DNA of 54,974 nucleotides from Anaerolineae bacterium (lineage in GTDB: Bacteria; Chloroflexota; Anaerolineae; Anaerolineales; Villigracilaceae), in the NCBI GenBank assembly GCA_003130845.1, contig QEXW01000148.1, positions 1 through 54,974 on the forward strand, in the 5' to 3' direction. Below, piece by piece: positions 18,726-28,217 of this stretch. The first letter of the stretch is position 1. Each line of letters opens with the position of its first letter. Both the position numbers and the translations under genes were made by a program. The notes beneath the pieces were generated by a model that ran no database searches, was not told where the DNA came from, and saw nothing but the letters and a program-made list of their open reading frames with translations.

Positions 18726-19691
18726 TTATAAAGGCATCATGCGCAGGTAGTTGGTGCCGCGCTTTTTGCTCTCGATATCGGCGATGACGCGCGTCACCTG
18801 CTCTGGCTGCAAACCCAACGCCTCGGCGATTTCTGCCGGGGCGGTTTCTTTTTCGTATCCCAGCCAGATGGCGTCGAGCAGGTCGAAGGGGATGCGGTAG
18901 AAAAATTCTTCCTGCGTGCTGCCGCCGGGGTACGTGTCGGTGGTGGGAACGCGGCTGCGAATTTCTTCGGGGATGCCCAAGTATTCGGCCAGTTGGTAGA
19001 TTTGGGTCTTGAACAGGTGTCGGATGGGGCCAATATCCACGCCACCATCGCCCCATTTGACGAAGAAACCCAATTCGTGTTCGTTTTTGTTGGCCGTTCC
19101 AAGCACGGCGTAGTTGCGTTTTTCGGCGTGATAGTACAACATGCACATCCGGCTGCGCTGTTTGAAGTTGGAAGCGGCCACAATCTGCTGGTATTCAGCG
19201 GGCGGCAGGCGTTTGCTGATTTCCTGCCCATCGGGGCCGGTCACGACCAGGCGATAGACGTTAAGGGTTTGCTGCTCCAGCAGGTTAGAGGGCAGGACGA
19301 TTTTGGCGCCCCAGCGGGAGGGTTCGTATTCGGGAATGACCCGCTGAATGGCCTCGTCGCGCCGCTGGTAACAGCCGAAGCCATCCAACGCGCCGGAGAT
19401 GTTTTCGAGAACCGTCATCACGCCCAACGATTCGGCAAGGATGTTCGCCAGGTGTTCGCTTTCGGGATGAGATTCGCGCTCCGGCAACAGGACGCCGACC
19501 ACCCGTTCCGGGCCAAAGGCGCGCGCCGCCAGCGCCAACACAACGGAGGAATCTATCCCGCCGCTGATGCCGACCACGCCACCTTGTTTTTTCATCACGC
19601 CGAAAACGCCCTCGCGCAGGGCATGACAGATACGCTCGGTTTCGGCGGCGGGGTCGAGGGTGAGCCAGGAACGGGTGAATTGGTTGGTCAT
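18726..19691 (-). CDS. nadE: NAD+ synthase, ammonia-dependent form
   Basis: A 321-residue adenine-nucleotide alpha-hydrolase enzyme that amidates deamido-NAD to NAD. The ATP-binding PP-loop is SGGIDSSVVLALAARAFG (about 44-61). GTANKNEHELGFFVKWGDGGVDIGPI and the PTTDTYPGGSTQEEFFY loop match the NadE synthase domain. There is no N-terminal nitrilase/glutaminase domain, so it would use free ammonia. It is the last gene of a tight minus-strand run with asnB (38 bases), an AMP ligase and an acyl carrier protein. It is longer than classic ammonia-dependent NadE (about 270), and a specialised role in that cassette is possible. Confidence 0.85.
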   Translation of the reverse strand: MTNQFTRSWLTLDPAAETERICHALREGVFGVMKKQGGVVGISGGIDSSVVLALAARAFGPERVVGVLLPERESHPESEHLANILAESLGVMTVLENISGALDGFGCYQRRDEAIQRVIPEYEPSRWGAKIVLPSNLLEQQTLNVYRLVVTGPDGQEISKRLPPAEYQQIVAASNFKQRSRMCMLYYHAEKRNYAVLGTANKNEHELGFFVKWGDGGVDIGPIRHLFKTQIYQLAEYLGIPEEIRSRVPTTDTYPGGSTQEEFFYRIPFDLLDAIWLGYEKETAPAEIAEALGLQPEQVTRVIADIESKKRGTNYLRMMPL

Positions 19692-19729
19692 AGGGTTCTC
19701 CTTGAGGGTGGCGCGGAATGAATGCTGCC

Positions 19730-21670
19730 TTACAACGCGACATAGCGCTGGATATGCTCCTCGCGCAGCGGGTTCAGACGAAAATCTTTGATAAAGGACT
19801 GGTGCAGGAGTTGGGTGGAGATGATTCCGGCAACGGCCATCGAGTCCACTTCGCTGAGGGTCTCGAGGCGGGCGGCTTTGTCCATCAGCGCGCGCACGGC
19901 GGCAGGTTGGAAATAGCCGCTTTCGGCCAGGTTCTTTTCGGCGAGCAGGTCGGTCAGGTAATCGGGCGGGCGGGCAAAGAAGGCCTGACGGATGGGGGCG
20001 CGGTAAGGCTTTTTGCCGCGCCGCCAGATGGTTTCAGGCAGGTACTTTGCGCCGAGTTGTCGGAGCAGATATTTTTCGGTCAGGCCGCACAGTTTGAGCC
20101 AATCGGGCAGGCGGCTGGCAAACTCGACCATGCGGTAATCGAGAAAGGGGTAGCGGCCTTCGACCGAGTTGGCCATTGCCATGCGGTCGCCCTGGGAGGA
20201 GAGCAGGTAGGGGGAGAGAAACGCGCTGATTTCGAGGTACTGCGCCTGGGCCAGGGGAGTCCAGCGGGAAAAGGCCGGGGGCAGGGGCTGATTGGGGTGC
20301 GTCAGCGGCTGGGGCGGCTCGCGGAAAAAGCGCGTGAGGCGGCGGGTGTTGTTCCAGCGGATGAGATGCGAGTAGTACGGCGAATCCGTCTCGGTCAGAC
20401 CCTGCCGAAAGAAGGATTCCAAAAAACTCACCTGCCCATCGGAGAGATGGGCGATGTCGCGGTAGAGACGGCGCAGCAGGAGGGGACGGATTTTGGAATC
20501 GGGCCGGCGCGCCCAGAAGCGACGCACGGCCATCTCCTTGAAGATGTCGTACCCGGCCAGGGTTTCATCGGCGCCTTCGCCGGTGAGAACAACTTTGAAG
20601 TTTTTACTGCGGACAAGGCCGGATAGCAAGAACATGGGGGCCGGGGCGGTGCGCAGGAGCGGCGTTTCGGCGTGCCAGACGACTTGCGGGAAGACCTGGC
20701 CGATTTGTTCGTACGTGCATTCGATGACATTGTGGCGCGTGCCGAGGAAGGCGGCCACTTGCTGCTGAAAGGCGCTCTCGTCGAAGGCTGGGTCGGAGAA
20801 GGCGATGGAGAAGGTTTCGAGTTCCGATTGCCCGTAGCGGCGGATGAGGGTCGCCACGAGCGAGGAATCCAGGCCGCCGCTCAGGTACGCGCCGAGGGGG
20901 ACATCGGCCCGTAGGCGGATGCGGGCGGCGTCTATCAGCAGGCTTTCGAGCTGCTCCAGGTATTCCTGGGCGGGCCGGGGGGCGGCAGGCGGGATGAAAT
21001 CGGGCTGCCAGTAGGGGTGAATCTCGAACTTCTCCGGGCTGGCGAGCAGGTAGTGACCGGGCGGCAGTTCGGCGATGCCTTTGAAGATGGCGCGCGGACT
21101 TTGGACGCTCCAAAAGGTGAAGGCTTCCTGCAGGGCTTGCGGGTCGAGTTCGGCGCGCTGGCCGGGGTAGGCCAGGATGGATTTCATCTCCGAGCCGAAC
21201 AAGAGGCAGTTTCCGGCGCGGGCGTAGAAGAGCGGACGCACGCCCAGCCGGTCGCGCGCCAGGAAGAGAGTGCGGCGGCGCCGGTCCCAAATGGCGATGG
21301 CGAATTGGCCGTTGAACTGCTCCAGGCAAGCCGGGCCGAGGTCTTCGTAGAGATGCAGGATGACTTCGGTGTCGGAGTGGGTGCGGAAGCGGTGTCCGCG
21401 CTGCTCCAGTTCGGCGCGCAGTTCGATGTAGTTGAAAATTTCGCCGTTGAAGACAATCCACAGGGTCTCGTCTTCGTTGGCGATGGGTTGGTCGCCGGTG
21501 GCCAGGTCAATGATGCTCAGGCGGGCGTTGCCGAGCGCGGCCTGGGCGTCGCAGTACATCCCGAACCCATCTGGGCCGCGATGGCGGAGCATTTCGAGCA
21601 TTTGGTGGACAACTCGCTTTTCGGGGCGCTCCGCTTCGCCAAGGTTGACTACGCCACAGATGCCGCACAT
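19730..21670 (-). CDS. asnB: Asparagine synthase-type glutamine amidotransferase
   Basis: A 646-residue enzyme. The N-terminal class II glutaminase domain begins MCGICG (Cys2 nucleophile after Met removal; RLSIIDL, NGEIFN and SDTEVILHL motifs). The C-terminal synthetase domain has PP-loop SGGLDSS (264-270) and LTGEGADETLAGYD. It releases ammonia from glutamine and uses ATP to amidate a carboxylate. True asparagine synthesis is possible, but the one-base spacing to an AMP ligase and a carrier protein favours amidation of a carrier-bound or polysaccharide-linked acid, as with amidotransferases of exosortase-type clusters. The 18.7-23.1 kb stretch appears more GC-rich than its neighbours. Confidence 0.88.
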   Translation of the reverse strand: MCGICGVVNLGEAERPEKRVVHQMLEMLRHRGPDGFGMYCDAQAALGNARLSIIDLATGDQPIANEDETLWIVFNGEIFNYIELRAELEQRGHRFRTHSDTEVILHLYEDLGPACLEQFNGQFAIAIWDRRRRTLFLARDRLGVRPLFYARAGNCLLFGSEMKSILAYPGQRAELDPQALQEAFTFWSVQSPRAIFKGIAELPPGHYLLASPEKFEIHPYWQPDFIPPAAPRPAQEYLEQLESLLIDAARIRLRADVPLGAYLSGGLDSSLVATLIRRYGQSELETFSIAFSDPAFDESAFQQQVAAFLGTRHNVIECTYEQIGQVFPQVVWHAETPLLRTAPAPMFLLSGLVRSKNFKVVLTGEGADETLAGYDIFKEMAVRRFWARRPDSKIRPLLLRRLYRDIAHLSDGQVSFLESFFRQGLTETDSPYYSHLIRWNNTRRLTRFFREPPQPLTHPNQPLPPAFSRWTPLAQAQYLEISAFLSPYLLSSQGDRMAMANSVEGRYPFLDYRMVEFASRLPDWLKLCGLTEKYLLRQLGAKYLPETIWRRGKKPYRAPIRQAFFARPPDYLTDLLAEKNLAESGYFQPAAVRALMDKAARLETLSEVDSMAVAGIISTQLLHQSFIKDFRLNPLREEHIQRYVAL

Positions 21671-21671
21671 T

Positions 21672-23153
21672 TCAGGCCGCCGCTTTCATTTTGCGCAGTT
21701 CGGATTTCAGCACTTTGCCGTGCGCGTTGAGCGGCAAGGCTGGCAGGAAGATGACGGATTGCGGAAGCATGTGCCGCGCCAGATGCACGCGGCAATGCTG
21801 TAATACATCCTGCTCGTTGAGCGCCGCGCCGGTTTGACGCACCACAAACGCCGCAATTTGCTCGCCGGCCTGCTCATCGGGCAGGCCCACCACCGCCACC
21901 GAGACGACTTGGGGGATTTGCAAAATGCAAGATTCGATTTCGTAACTGCTGATGCGGTGTCCGTAGGACTTGATGAAGTCGCTTTTGCGGTCTACAATGT
22001 AGATAAACCCGTCTTCGTCCACCGTGGCCAGGTCGCCGGTGTAGAGCAGGCCGTTGCGGAACTTTTCGCGGTTGGCTTCTTCGTCCTCGAGGTAGCCGGG
22101 GGAAATGTTCTGGCCCTGGGCGACGATTTCGCCGGTCTCACCAGGCCGAATCGGGTTACCGTTTTCATCCAGCACCTTCAGGCTGACGCCGGGAATGCCG
22201 CGCCCGATGGAGCCAAGTTTGCGCTGAAGCAGTTCCGGTGGCAGGTAGGAGAGCCGCGCGGTGGCTTCGGTCTGCCCATACATGACATAGACGCGCGCCT
22301 CCGGATGGGATGCGGCTAATTCTTGCAGCAAGGCATTGTGCAGTTTGCCGCCCGCCTGCTGAAGTTTTTTCAGGTGGGGCAGTTGCCGGCGGGGAAAAGT
22401 GGAATTGCGCAGGAGAATCTGGTAGGTGGAGGGAACGCCTGCGAAGCCGGTACATTGCGCGGACTCCATCATATCCAGCACCGTTTCGGGATAGGTGAAG
22501 GTGTTGCTGATGACCAGGGTCGCGCCGACCCGCAAATGCGTGTGCAGGAGAGATGCGCCGTAGCAATAGTAAAACGGCAGGACGACCATCATGCGTTCGG
22601 TGGCGGTGAGTTCAAGATATTCGATGATGGAGTTGGTGTTGGCTTGCAGGTTGCGGTGGGTGATGCGCACCAGGCGCGGACGGGCGGTGGTGCCGGAAGT
22701 GGGCATGAGCGCGGCGTCAGACTCCGGGTCGAAGCCGGGGGCGGATTCCGTCCAGGGTGCGGAATCGGCCTGGAGCAGGTTGTTATCGAGCAAGAAATAG
22801 GGCAATCCACCGGATATGCTGGCGTATTTGACCAGGGCGGGCTTATCGAAGAACAGGAATTTGCACTCCGCAAAATCCAACACGCGCCGGACTTCATCCG
22901 GCGGGTACAGGTTGGAAATCGGCACCGCCACCGCGCCAAGTTTCAGGACGGCCAGGTAGGCGGCGGCCCAAAATGGCGAGTTCTTCGCCAAAATCGCCAC
23001 CCGCTCGCCAGAACAGATGCCGCGCGCGGTCAGTTCCGCGACCAAATGAATACACATCGCCCGGAATTGGGCATAAGTGACCTGCCCTTCGGCTGTAACG
23101 AAGGCGGGCGCGTCATCGCGGGCATTGCGCAGGAAGTAATCGGCGGCGTTCAT
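21672..23153 (-). CDS. AMP-forming acyl/aryl ligase (ANL superfamily)
   Basis: A 493-residue adenylate-forming enzyme that activates a carboxylic acid with ATP and transfers it to a thiol. Visible motifs are the phosphate loop MPTSGTTARPRLVRITH (about 152-168), VMYGQTEATARLSYL, the hinge YTGDLATVDEDGFIYIVDRKSDFIKSYGHRISS, and the C-terminal Lys region LNAHGKVLKSEL. The ACP gene ten bases upstream suggests loading of the carrier protein rather than CoA, as inferred from neighbourhood. It is one base from asnB, so co-translation is likely. The substrate acid is unknown. Confidence 0.9.
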   Translation of the reverse strand: MNAADYFLRNARDDAPAFVTAEGQVTYAQFRAMCIHLVAELTARGICSGERVAILAKNSPFWAAAYLAVLKLGAVAVPISNLYPPDEVRRVLDFAECKFLFFDKPALVKYASISGGLPYFLLDNNLLQADSAPWTESAPGFDPESDAALMPTSGTTARPRLVRITHRNLQANTNSIIEYLELTATERMMVVLPFYYCYGASLLHTHLRVGATLVISNTFTYPETVLDMMESAQCTGFAGVPSTYQILLRNSTFPRRQLPHLKKLQQAGGKLHNALLQELAASHPEARVYVMYGQTEATARLSYLPPELLQRKLGSIGRGIPGVSLKVLDENGNPIRPGETGEIVAQGQNISPGYLEDEEANREKFRNGLLYTGDLATVDEDGFIYIVDRKSDFIKSYGHRISSYEIESCILQIPQVVSVAVVGLPDEQAGEQIAAFVVRQTGAALNEQDVLQHCRVHLARHMLPQSVIFLPALPLNAHGKVLKSELRKMKAAA

Positions 23154-23163
23154 GGCCTAGCAT

Positions 23164-23433
23164 CTAGCCTGCCCAGGTAGGCAGGTGATTTAACTTCGCA
23201 GTGATGTACTCTGCCAAACGAGAAATCGAATCAAAATTTTGGGGTGTAATTTCGGCATCTTCAACTGAGATGCTGAAGTGTTCTTCAATAAACGCAATCA
23301 GCTCCATGACCCCTGTCGAATCAATTATTCCATTCTCTAAAAAAGAATCATCATCGCCATACGGGAATTCATCCGGCGAGAAGAGAATGTTCTGGGCAAT
23401 ATAATTTCGTAAAACAGCGGCTATCGTTTGCAT
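23164..23433 (-). CDS. Acyl carrier protein, dedicated
   Basis: An 89-residue carrier protein. The phosphopantetheine attachment site is Ser39 in IIDSTGVMEL; Thr replaces the Leu of the usual DSL motif. Acidic helices typical of ACP flank it (IEEHFSISVEDAEI). It is different from a housekeeping AcpP and is not near fabF/fabH at 45-47 kb. It lies between an AMP ligase (ten bases downstream) and an acetyltransferase (seven bases upstream), so it probably carries the acid that the ligase activates. A partner phosphopantetheinyl transferase is not in the window. Confidence 0.88.
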   Translation of the reverse strand: MQTIAAVLRNYIAQNILFSPDEFPYGDDDSFLENGIIDSTGVMELIAFIEEHFSISVEDAEITPQNFDSISRLAEYITAKLNHLPTWAG

Positions 23434-23440
23434 AGGTGTA

Positions 23441-24073
23441 CTAAATTCCTTGGTGGGTAATTTTTATCCCAAAGAAACGAGAGATGCGCTTTTTTTCTAA
23501 TTCAGTACATTTCAGCATTAAGTGCATCCACCGCGAGGGACGATTGTCTTCCCAGTAATAGGCATACAATTTTCGCCAACCCTCTTGCTGCAGTGCTAAC
23601 TCTACCGACCTGTGCAGCCGAACGGCCAGATTGTGGCCGCGATAGGCGGGAGCCAAAAACATATCAAGCGCATAGAGAGCATCCGCCTCACAGGAAAGAC
23701 CAAGCATGCTCAAATCCTGACAGGCGACCGGATTGTTTGGAAGTGCACACCACATATCACCAAACAAAATACCTGACGAATTGGATAAGCCAAACCCCAA
23801 TAACCCCTGCTTCAGGTGGCGCAAGGCATCAAAGCGGCGCACAGGTCTGTCAAAGACTTGTTGACCGGTCAAAATGGCCTGCTGCTGCAAGCGAACACAT
23901 TGATATTCGCTTCCAGCAAGAGGGTCTTGAGAAAACGACAATCTTGTTAGATCAATCACGACCGGGATAGCGACACGCTGATAAAACACCTGCTGTCGAA
24001 TGAGCGGAAATAAACTTCCCTCTGCAAGCGCTTCGCCCAAAAGACTGAACGCAAAACGAAGGGTTTCGAACAT
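23441..24073 (-). CDS. GNAT-like acyltransferase in the ACP cassette
   Basis: About 210 residues. The start is taken at 24073 because a G-rich ribosome binding site (GGGGGG) precedes it; the frame stays open upstream to 24157 with a hydrophobic extension that looks spurious. The C-terminal half is GNAT-like: LYALDMFLAPAYRGHNLAVRLHRSVE resembles the acetyl-CoA-binding motif A, followed by KLYAYYWEDNRPSRWMHLMLKC. The first 100 residues have no recognised fold. It is the first gene of the run ACP-ligase-AsnB-NadE. It may transfer the carrier-bound acyl group instead of acetyl-CoA; that is inference. Confidence 0.7.
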   Translation of the reverse strand: MFETLRFAFSLLGEALAEGSLFPLIRQQVFYQRVAIPVVIDLTRLSFSQDPLAGSEYQCVRLQQQAILTGQQVFDRPVRRFDALRHLKQGLLGFGLSNSSGILFGDMWCALPNNPVACQDLSMLGLSCEADALYALDMFLAPAYRGHNLAVRLHRSVELALQQEGWRKLYAYYWEDNRPSRWMHLMLKCTELEKKRISRFFGIKITHQGI

Positions 24074-24224
24074 CTCTGCCCCCCAAAGGCAAACAAAAAA
24101 AATAACAGCTTGCAAATCTGTAAGTATAATACCACAAATTGCAAAAAGATGCATCAATGTACCATAAACTTACCCCCCATTTATATAAAAAACTTTACAC
24201 TGTCGGTCAATCACACCTTTAGGG

Positions 24225-24665
24225 CTAGCCTAATTTTTTGACGAAGCACACCACCCGTTCCACTTCCTGATAACCCAACCGTTGATGGGCGAGGATGCTA
24301 ATCTCATTTTCCAGCCAGGTATCCGAAGCCACTTCAGTCAAACCGCGTTCGCGCGCCCAATCTTCCATTGCCGCAACCAACGCACGTCCCACCCCTTTAC
24401 GGCGCAGGTGAGCCTCTACATACCAACCTTCAATGTAACCAACCGGGCTGGTATCACAACCCTCGGCATAGTTGCGTATGCCCCCTTCCAGAAACCCCCC
24501 CAGCCGCCCATCGGAACACTCCGCAACGAAAACTGGCGAATCCGGGTCTGCGAGCAGACTGCGCATTTCCGCTCGATGCTCTTCGGGAGTAGTATCATCC
24601 CACAGTGCGCAACGCATGCGCAACCATTCATCCCAATCGCTCGGTTGAAGTCGGCGGATATTCAT
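24225..24665 (-). CDS. Aminoglycoside 6'-N-acetyltransferase-like GNAT
   Basis: A 146-residue acetyltransferase. The sequence follows the AAC(6') family closely along its length: LRCALW-like N-terminus (MRCALWDD), an SPVGYIEGWYVE core, motif A HLRRKGVGRALVAAMEDWARERG, an ASDTWLENEISILAHQRLGYQEVERVV segment and a C-terminal FVKKLG. Family members transfer acetyl to the 6' amine of aminoglycosides in the cytoplasm. It is likely chromosomal, and its natural substrate may differ. It overlaps the start of rsmI by four bases and is therefore probably co-transcribed with it. Confidence 0.82.
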   Translation of the reverse strand: MNIRRLQPSDWDEWLRMRCALWDDTTPEEHRAEMRSLLADPDSPVFVAECSDGRLGGFLEGGIRNYAEGCDTSPVGYIEGWYVEAHLRRKGVGRALVAAMEDWARERGLTEVASDTWLENEISILAHQRLGYQEVERVVCFVKKLG

Positions 24666-25489
24666 CGAGTGTTCTCCAGTAACAACGCATAAATTTCCCG
24701 CTTCGACCAGCCAGAACGTTCTGCCAAAGCAGCGGCAATTTCGCGGGGTTTTTTACCGGTTTCTTTCTCTTTTTGAATGGCCACGAGCAGCCTCTCACGC
24801 TGCCACACAACGTTCTCGCTCGCCGGTTGCCCACCCACAACCAGGACAAACTCACCCCTGGGCTCGATTTCCGTAAAATGGGCGCGTACTTGGCTAATGC
24901 GTCCGCGAATGAACTCTTCATGCACCTTAGAAATCTCGCGCGCGGCACACATTTGTCGGTCACCCAAGGCGGATTCCAAGTCTTGGAGCGCTTCCAACAA
25001 CCGGTGTGGAGTTTCCAAAAACAGCAAGGTATAAGGGAGATGAGCAATGTTTGCAACAAAAGCTTTGCGTTCGCCTGGTTTGCGCGGCAAATAACCAAGG
25101 TAGAGAAAGTGTTCGGTCGGCAGGCCCGAAGCAGCCAGCGCAGCAATCGGCGCCGAAGGCCCTGGCAGCGGGCTAACGACATACCCTGCTTCTAGCGCCG
25201 CGCGAACCAGTTCATAGCCGGGGTCATTAATGCCCGGCATGCCGGCATCCGAAACCAAAGCCACATCCCCTTGTGCCAGTTCCGCGAGAATTTTCTCACC
25301 TTTGACCCATTTATTATGCTCAAAATAACTGGTCAACGGCGTATGTAAGCCAAAATGGGTCAGCAAAGCACGCGTGTGACGAGTATCTTCAGCAGCAATC
25401 AAACGCACCTCGCGCAAAATGCGCAAGGCGCGTGGCGAAAGGTCTTCCAGATTGCCAATCGGTGTAGCGACCAGATACAGTGTGCCCAT
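24662..25489 (-). CDS. rsmI: 16S rRNA (cytidine1402-2'-O)-methyltransferase
   Basis: A 275-residue S-adenosylmethionine-dependent methyltransferase of the tetrapyrrole-methylase fold, modifying C1402 in the 16S rRNA decoding centre. The RsmI signatures are clear: GTLYLVATPIGNLEDLSPRAL at the start, AAEDTRHTRALL, VALVSDAGMPGINDPGYELV, PLPGPSAPIAALAASGLPT and FLYLGYLPRKPGER. Length fits the family. It overlaps the downstream AAC(6')-like gene by four bases (ATGA). Confidence 0.95.
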   Translation of the reverse strand: MGTLYLVATPIGNLEDLSPRALRILREVRLIAAEDTRHTRALLTHFGLHTPLTSYFEHNKWVKGEKILAELAQGDVALVSDAGMPGINDPGYELVRAALEAGYVVSPLPGPSAPIAALAASGLPTEHFLYLGYLPRKPGERKAFVANIAHLPYTLLFLETPHRLLEALQDLESALGDRQMCAAREISKVHEEFIRGRISQVRAHFTEIEPRGEFVLVVGGQPASENVVWQRERLLVAIQKEKETGKKPREIAAALAERSGWSKREIYALLLENTR

Positions 25490-25582
25490 ACAGTGATTGT
25501 ATCATTAGCATGAGAGAAGTGCCTGCTCCATTTGGTTGATACCTTGCTGGCGTCGTTCTCCATGGCGACCTGGTTGCGAGCG

Positions 25583-25607
25583 AAAAAAAGACCGGTAGAT
25601 ACCGGTC
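25583..25607 (-). terminator. Terminator of the sdh operon
   Basis: On the minus strand GACCGGT-ATCT-ACCGGTC forms a seven-pair stem followed by a run of seven T. It lies 23 bases past the sdhB stop and is a classical intrinsic terminator for sdhCDAB. Confidence 0.85.
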
Positions 25608-25629
25608 CGAGGTCATCAGTTTTGCTTTT

Positions 25630-26337
25630 TTAATCTAGCTTACCCGTAATTGTCGCCAGTTTCAACTCACCGATGGCCTTTGTAATCTGAATTTCGCGCG
25701 GACAAGCCAGCGTGCAGTTAAAAGCCGTGTGGCAACGCGCCAAACCGCTGGTTTCGCTGATAATCTGTAACCGTTCGGCTGCTGCTTCATCTCGGTCATC
25801 AAAAATGAAGCGATGGGCTGTCACCAAGGCTGCCGGGCCGAGGTAATCGTCGCTGCCCCAGAACGATGGGCAAGAAGTTGTGCAACAAGCACACAAAATA
25901 CACTTCGTCGTATCGTCAAAGCGTTCGCGCGCCTCGGGGCTTTGCAAGCGCTCTCGCCCATCTGCCGGCAAGGGACTATTGTTAATAAACCAGGGCAGAA
26001 CCTTCTTGTAATTCTCAAAGAACGGTTCCATATCCACAATCAAGTCCTTGATGACTTTCAGGCCCATAATGGGGTCCACTGTAATCTTATCTCCCAAGTC
26101 GCGCACCAGGGTTTTACATGCCAGGCGATTTGCGCCATTAATACGCATAGCATCTGAGCCACACACGCCATGCGCACAAGAGCGGCGAAACGAAAGCGTG
26201 CCGTCAATATAACCCTTTACATACTCCAGTAAATCTAGCACCCGGTCGGTTGGCTCTGCATCGAGATGATACGTCTCATAATGCCATTTTTTATCCACTT
26301 CAGGATTGAAGCGAAAAATTTTGAGCGTTACTTTCAT
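25630..26337 (-). CDS. sdhB: Succinate dehydrogenase iron-sulfur subunit
   Basis: About 235 residues; the start at 26337 is chosen because GGAGAA lies six bases upstream (the frame is open to 26403). It carries electrons from the SdhA flavin to quinone in respiratory complex II. The N-terminal [2Fe-2S] domain has Cys clustering in SCAHGVCGSDAMRI and NRLAC. The C-terminal part has CILCACCTTSCP and CHTAFNCTLACP for the [4Fe-4S] and [3Fe-4S] clusters. Last gene of the run sdhC-sdhD-sdhA-sdhB, with a terminator downstream. Fumarate reductase function is not excluded by sequence, but the neighbouring bc-type complex suggests aerobic respiration. Confidence 0.95.
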   Translation of the reverse strand: MKVTLKIFRFNPEVDKKWHYETYHLDAEPTDRVLDLLEYVKGYIDGTLSFRRSCAHGVCGSDAMRINGANRLACKTLVRDLGDKITVDPIMGLKVIKDLIVDMEPFFENYKKVLPWFINNSPLPADGRERLQSPEARERFDDTTKCILCACCTTSCPSFWGSDDYLGPAALVTAHRFIFDDRDEAAAERLQIISETSGLARCHTAFNCTLACPREIQITKAIGELKLATITGKLD

Positions 26338-26414
26338 GAGATTCTCCATTCGGTTACTAAACGACCGCCCGGTCAGAGCGGCTACGATTTCAATATTCTT
26401 CACAACACCTTAAA

Positions 26415-28208
26415 CTAATACGTCCGCTCCTTGGGTTGATACTTGGTAATCACCACCGGTTTATAGCCAATCTCAAACCGGCCATCTCGCTTCCAAACCA
26501 AGGTATGCTTTAGCCAATTCACATCATCTCGATTTGGATAATCTTCCCGTGCGTGGCCACCCCGACTCTCGGTGCGGTTGAGCGCCGAAACGGTAATCAC
26601 CTCTGCCACATCCAACAAGTTCCCCAGTTCCCAGGCATTCAACAGCTCGGTGTTAAAAATTCTCCCCGTATCGCTTACACGCACATGGCGATAGCGCTCC
26701 TTCAGCTCGCGCAACGTTTCCAGTGCACGCTGCATCCCCTCTTCGGTGCGAAACACGCCGACATCATCGAACATGACCTTTTTCATCTTATTCGAGATGT
26801 CCGTCATATTTTCTTTACCTGAGCCGGTGCGCAAGGCTTCAAATTGCTGACGGGCAAACCCTTCGGGGTCAGAAGGCAAGGGGGTGAAATCTACCCCGCG
26901 CGCATATTCGGCGGCGCGCAGACCGGCATACTTCCCAAACACCACCAAGTCAAGCAACGAGTTGGTTCCCAGACGGTTCGCGCCATGCACCGAAACACAG
27001 GCCACCTCGCCGGCCGCATATAAACCCGGGAAGACCGTCTTTTGGTCATCAATCACGACTTCGCCGTATTGATTGGTCGGAATGCCACCCATCGTATAAT
27101 GCGCAGTCGGTTGAATGGGCATGGGCTGAGTCATCGGGTCAATCCCCAGGTACACACGGTTGAAATCAATAATATCGGGAACTTTTTTGAGCAGCTCTTC
27201 CGCCGTGACCCGATACGGGCTGCCATCTGGATTGGTGCGGCCATCGAGCGCAGCATACTTATTCACCACTTCGGGGCGCACATCCAAATAGACATAATTT
27301 GAGCCGTTGATACCGCGCCCCTCGCGAATTTCCAGGTAAATGGCGCGGCTAATCACATCCCGCGAAGCCAAATCTTTCACGCGCGGGGCGTATTTTTCCA
27401 TAAAGCGTTCACCCTTGCCATTGATGAGAATGCCGCCCTCGCCGCGCACACCTTCCGTGATGAGAATGCCAAGTTTGTAGATACCGGTCGGGTGGAATTG
27501 GAAGAACTCCATATCTTCCAACGGAATACCCCGCCGAAAGACAATCGCCGCCCCATCGCCCGAATACGCATACGCATTGGAAGTAATCTCCCACACGCGG
27601 CCGTGTCCACCAGTAGCAAAAATGATGCTTTTGGCGTGAAACGTGTGCAGTTCCCCATCTGCCAGGTTCACTGCCACCACGCCCACTGCTTTGCCATCGT
27701 TGATGAGCAAGTCTAAAACCTGAAACTCATCAAAAAAATTGACGTTGTTTTTCAGACACTGCTGATACAACGTTTGCAAAATCATGTGCCCCGTTCGGTC
27801 AGCCGCATGGCAGGCGCGACGTACCGGCTTGCCGGTCACATTATTCGTATGGCCACCGAACGGACGTTGCGAAATTCGCCCATCTGGTGTACGGTCAAAC
27901 GGCAGGCCCATGTGTTCCAACTCTAAAATGGCCTGCGGTGCTTCTTGGCACATAAACTCAATTGCGTCTTGATCGCCCAGGTAATCAGACCCTTTGACCG
28001 AATCATACGTGTGCCACTCGACGCGGTCTTCCTCCAAGTTACCCAACGCTGCACTAATGCCACCTTGTGCTGCGCCGGTATGCGAACGCGTGGGATACAG
28101 TTTACTAATCACCGCTGTGCGGGCTGTGCGTGAAGCATACAAACCAGCCATCAAGCCAGCACCGCCCGCGCCGACCACCACCACGTCAAACTGATGCAAA
28201 TTTGCCAT
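26415..28208 (-). CDS. sdhA: Succinate dehydrogenase flavoprotein subunit
   Basis: A 597-residue catalytic subunit oxidising succinate to fumarate with covalent FAD. The FAD Rossmann motif is [17 protein letters not shown] near the N-terminus. The flavinylation region is [11 protein letters not shown] (His about 44). Substrate-domain motifs include FHPTGIY, the [15 protein letters not shown] stretch and [17 protein letters not shown]. The C-terminal helical domain ends [22 protein letters not shown]. Length is normal. It follows sdhD by nine bases. Confidence 0.97.
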   Translation of the reverse strand: MANLHQFDVVVVGAGGAGLMAGLYASRTARTAVISKLYPTRSHTGAAQGGISAALGNLEEDRVEWHTYDSVKGSDYLGDQDAIEFMCQEAPQAILELEHMGLPFDRTPDGRISQRPFGGHTNNVTGKPVRRACHAADRTGHMILQTLYQQCLKNNVNFFDEFQVLDLLINDGKAVGVVAVNLADGELHTFHAKSIIFATGGHGRVWEITSNAYAYSGDGAAIVFRRGIPLEDMEFFQFHPTGIYKLGILITEGVRGEGGILINGKGERFMEKYAPRVKDLASRDVISRAIYLEIREGRGINGSNYVYLDVRPEVVNKYAALDGRTNPDGSPYRVTAEELLKKVPDIIDFNRVYLGIDPMTQPMPIQPTAHYTMGGIPTNQYGEVVIDDQKTVFPGLYAAGEVACVSVHGANRLGTNSLLDLVVFGKYAGLRAAEYARGVDFTPLPSDPEGFARQQFEALRTGSGKENMTDISNKMKKVMFDDVGVFRTEEGMQRALETLRELKERYRHVRVSDTGRIFNTELLNAWELGNLLDVAEVITVSALNRTESRGGHAREDYPNRDDVNWLKHTLVWKRDGRFEIGYKPVVITKYQPKERTY

Positions 28209-28217
28209 ACCTCGCTC

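Noticed and set aside
18993-19721. A 242-residue plus-strand frame opposite nadE
   Set aside because: nadE on the other strand has clear motifs, and this translation is not protein-like.
20604-21461. Long open frames on both strands inside asnB
   Set aside because: They are by-products of the GC-rich codons of asnB; their translations are Arg/Pro/Ala-rich and unlike any family.
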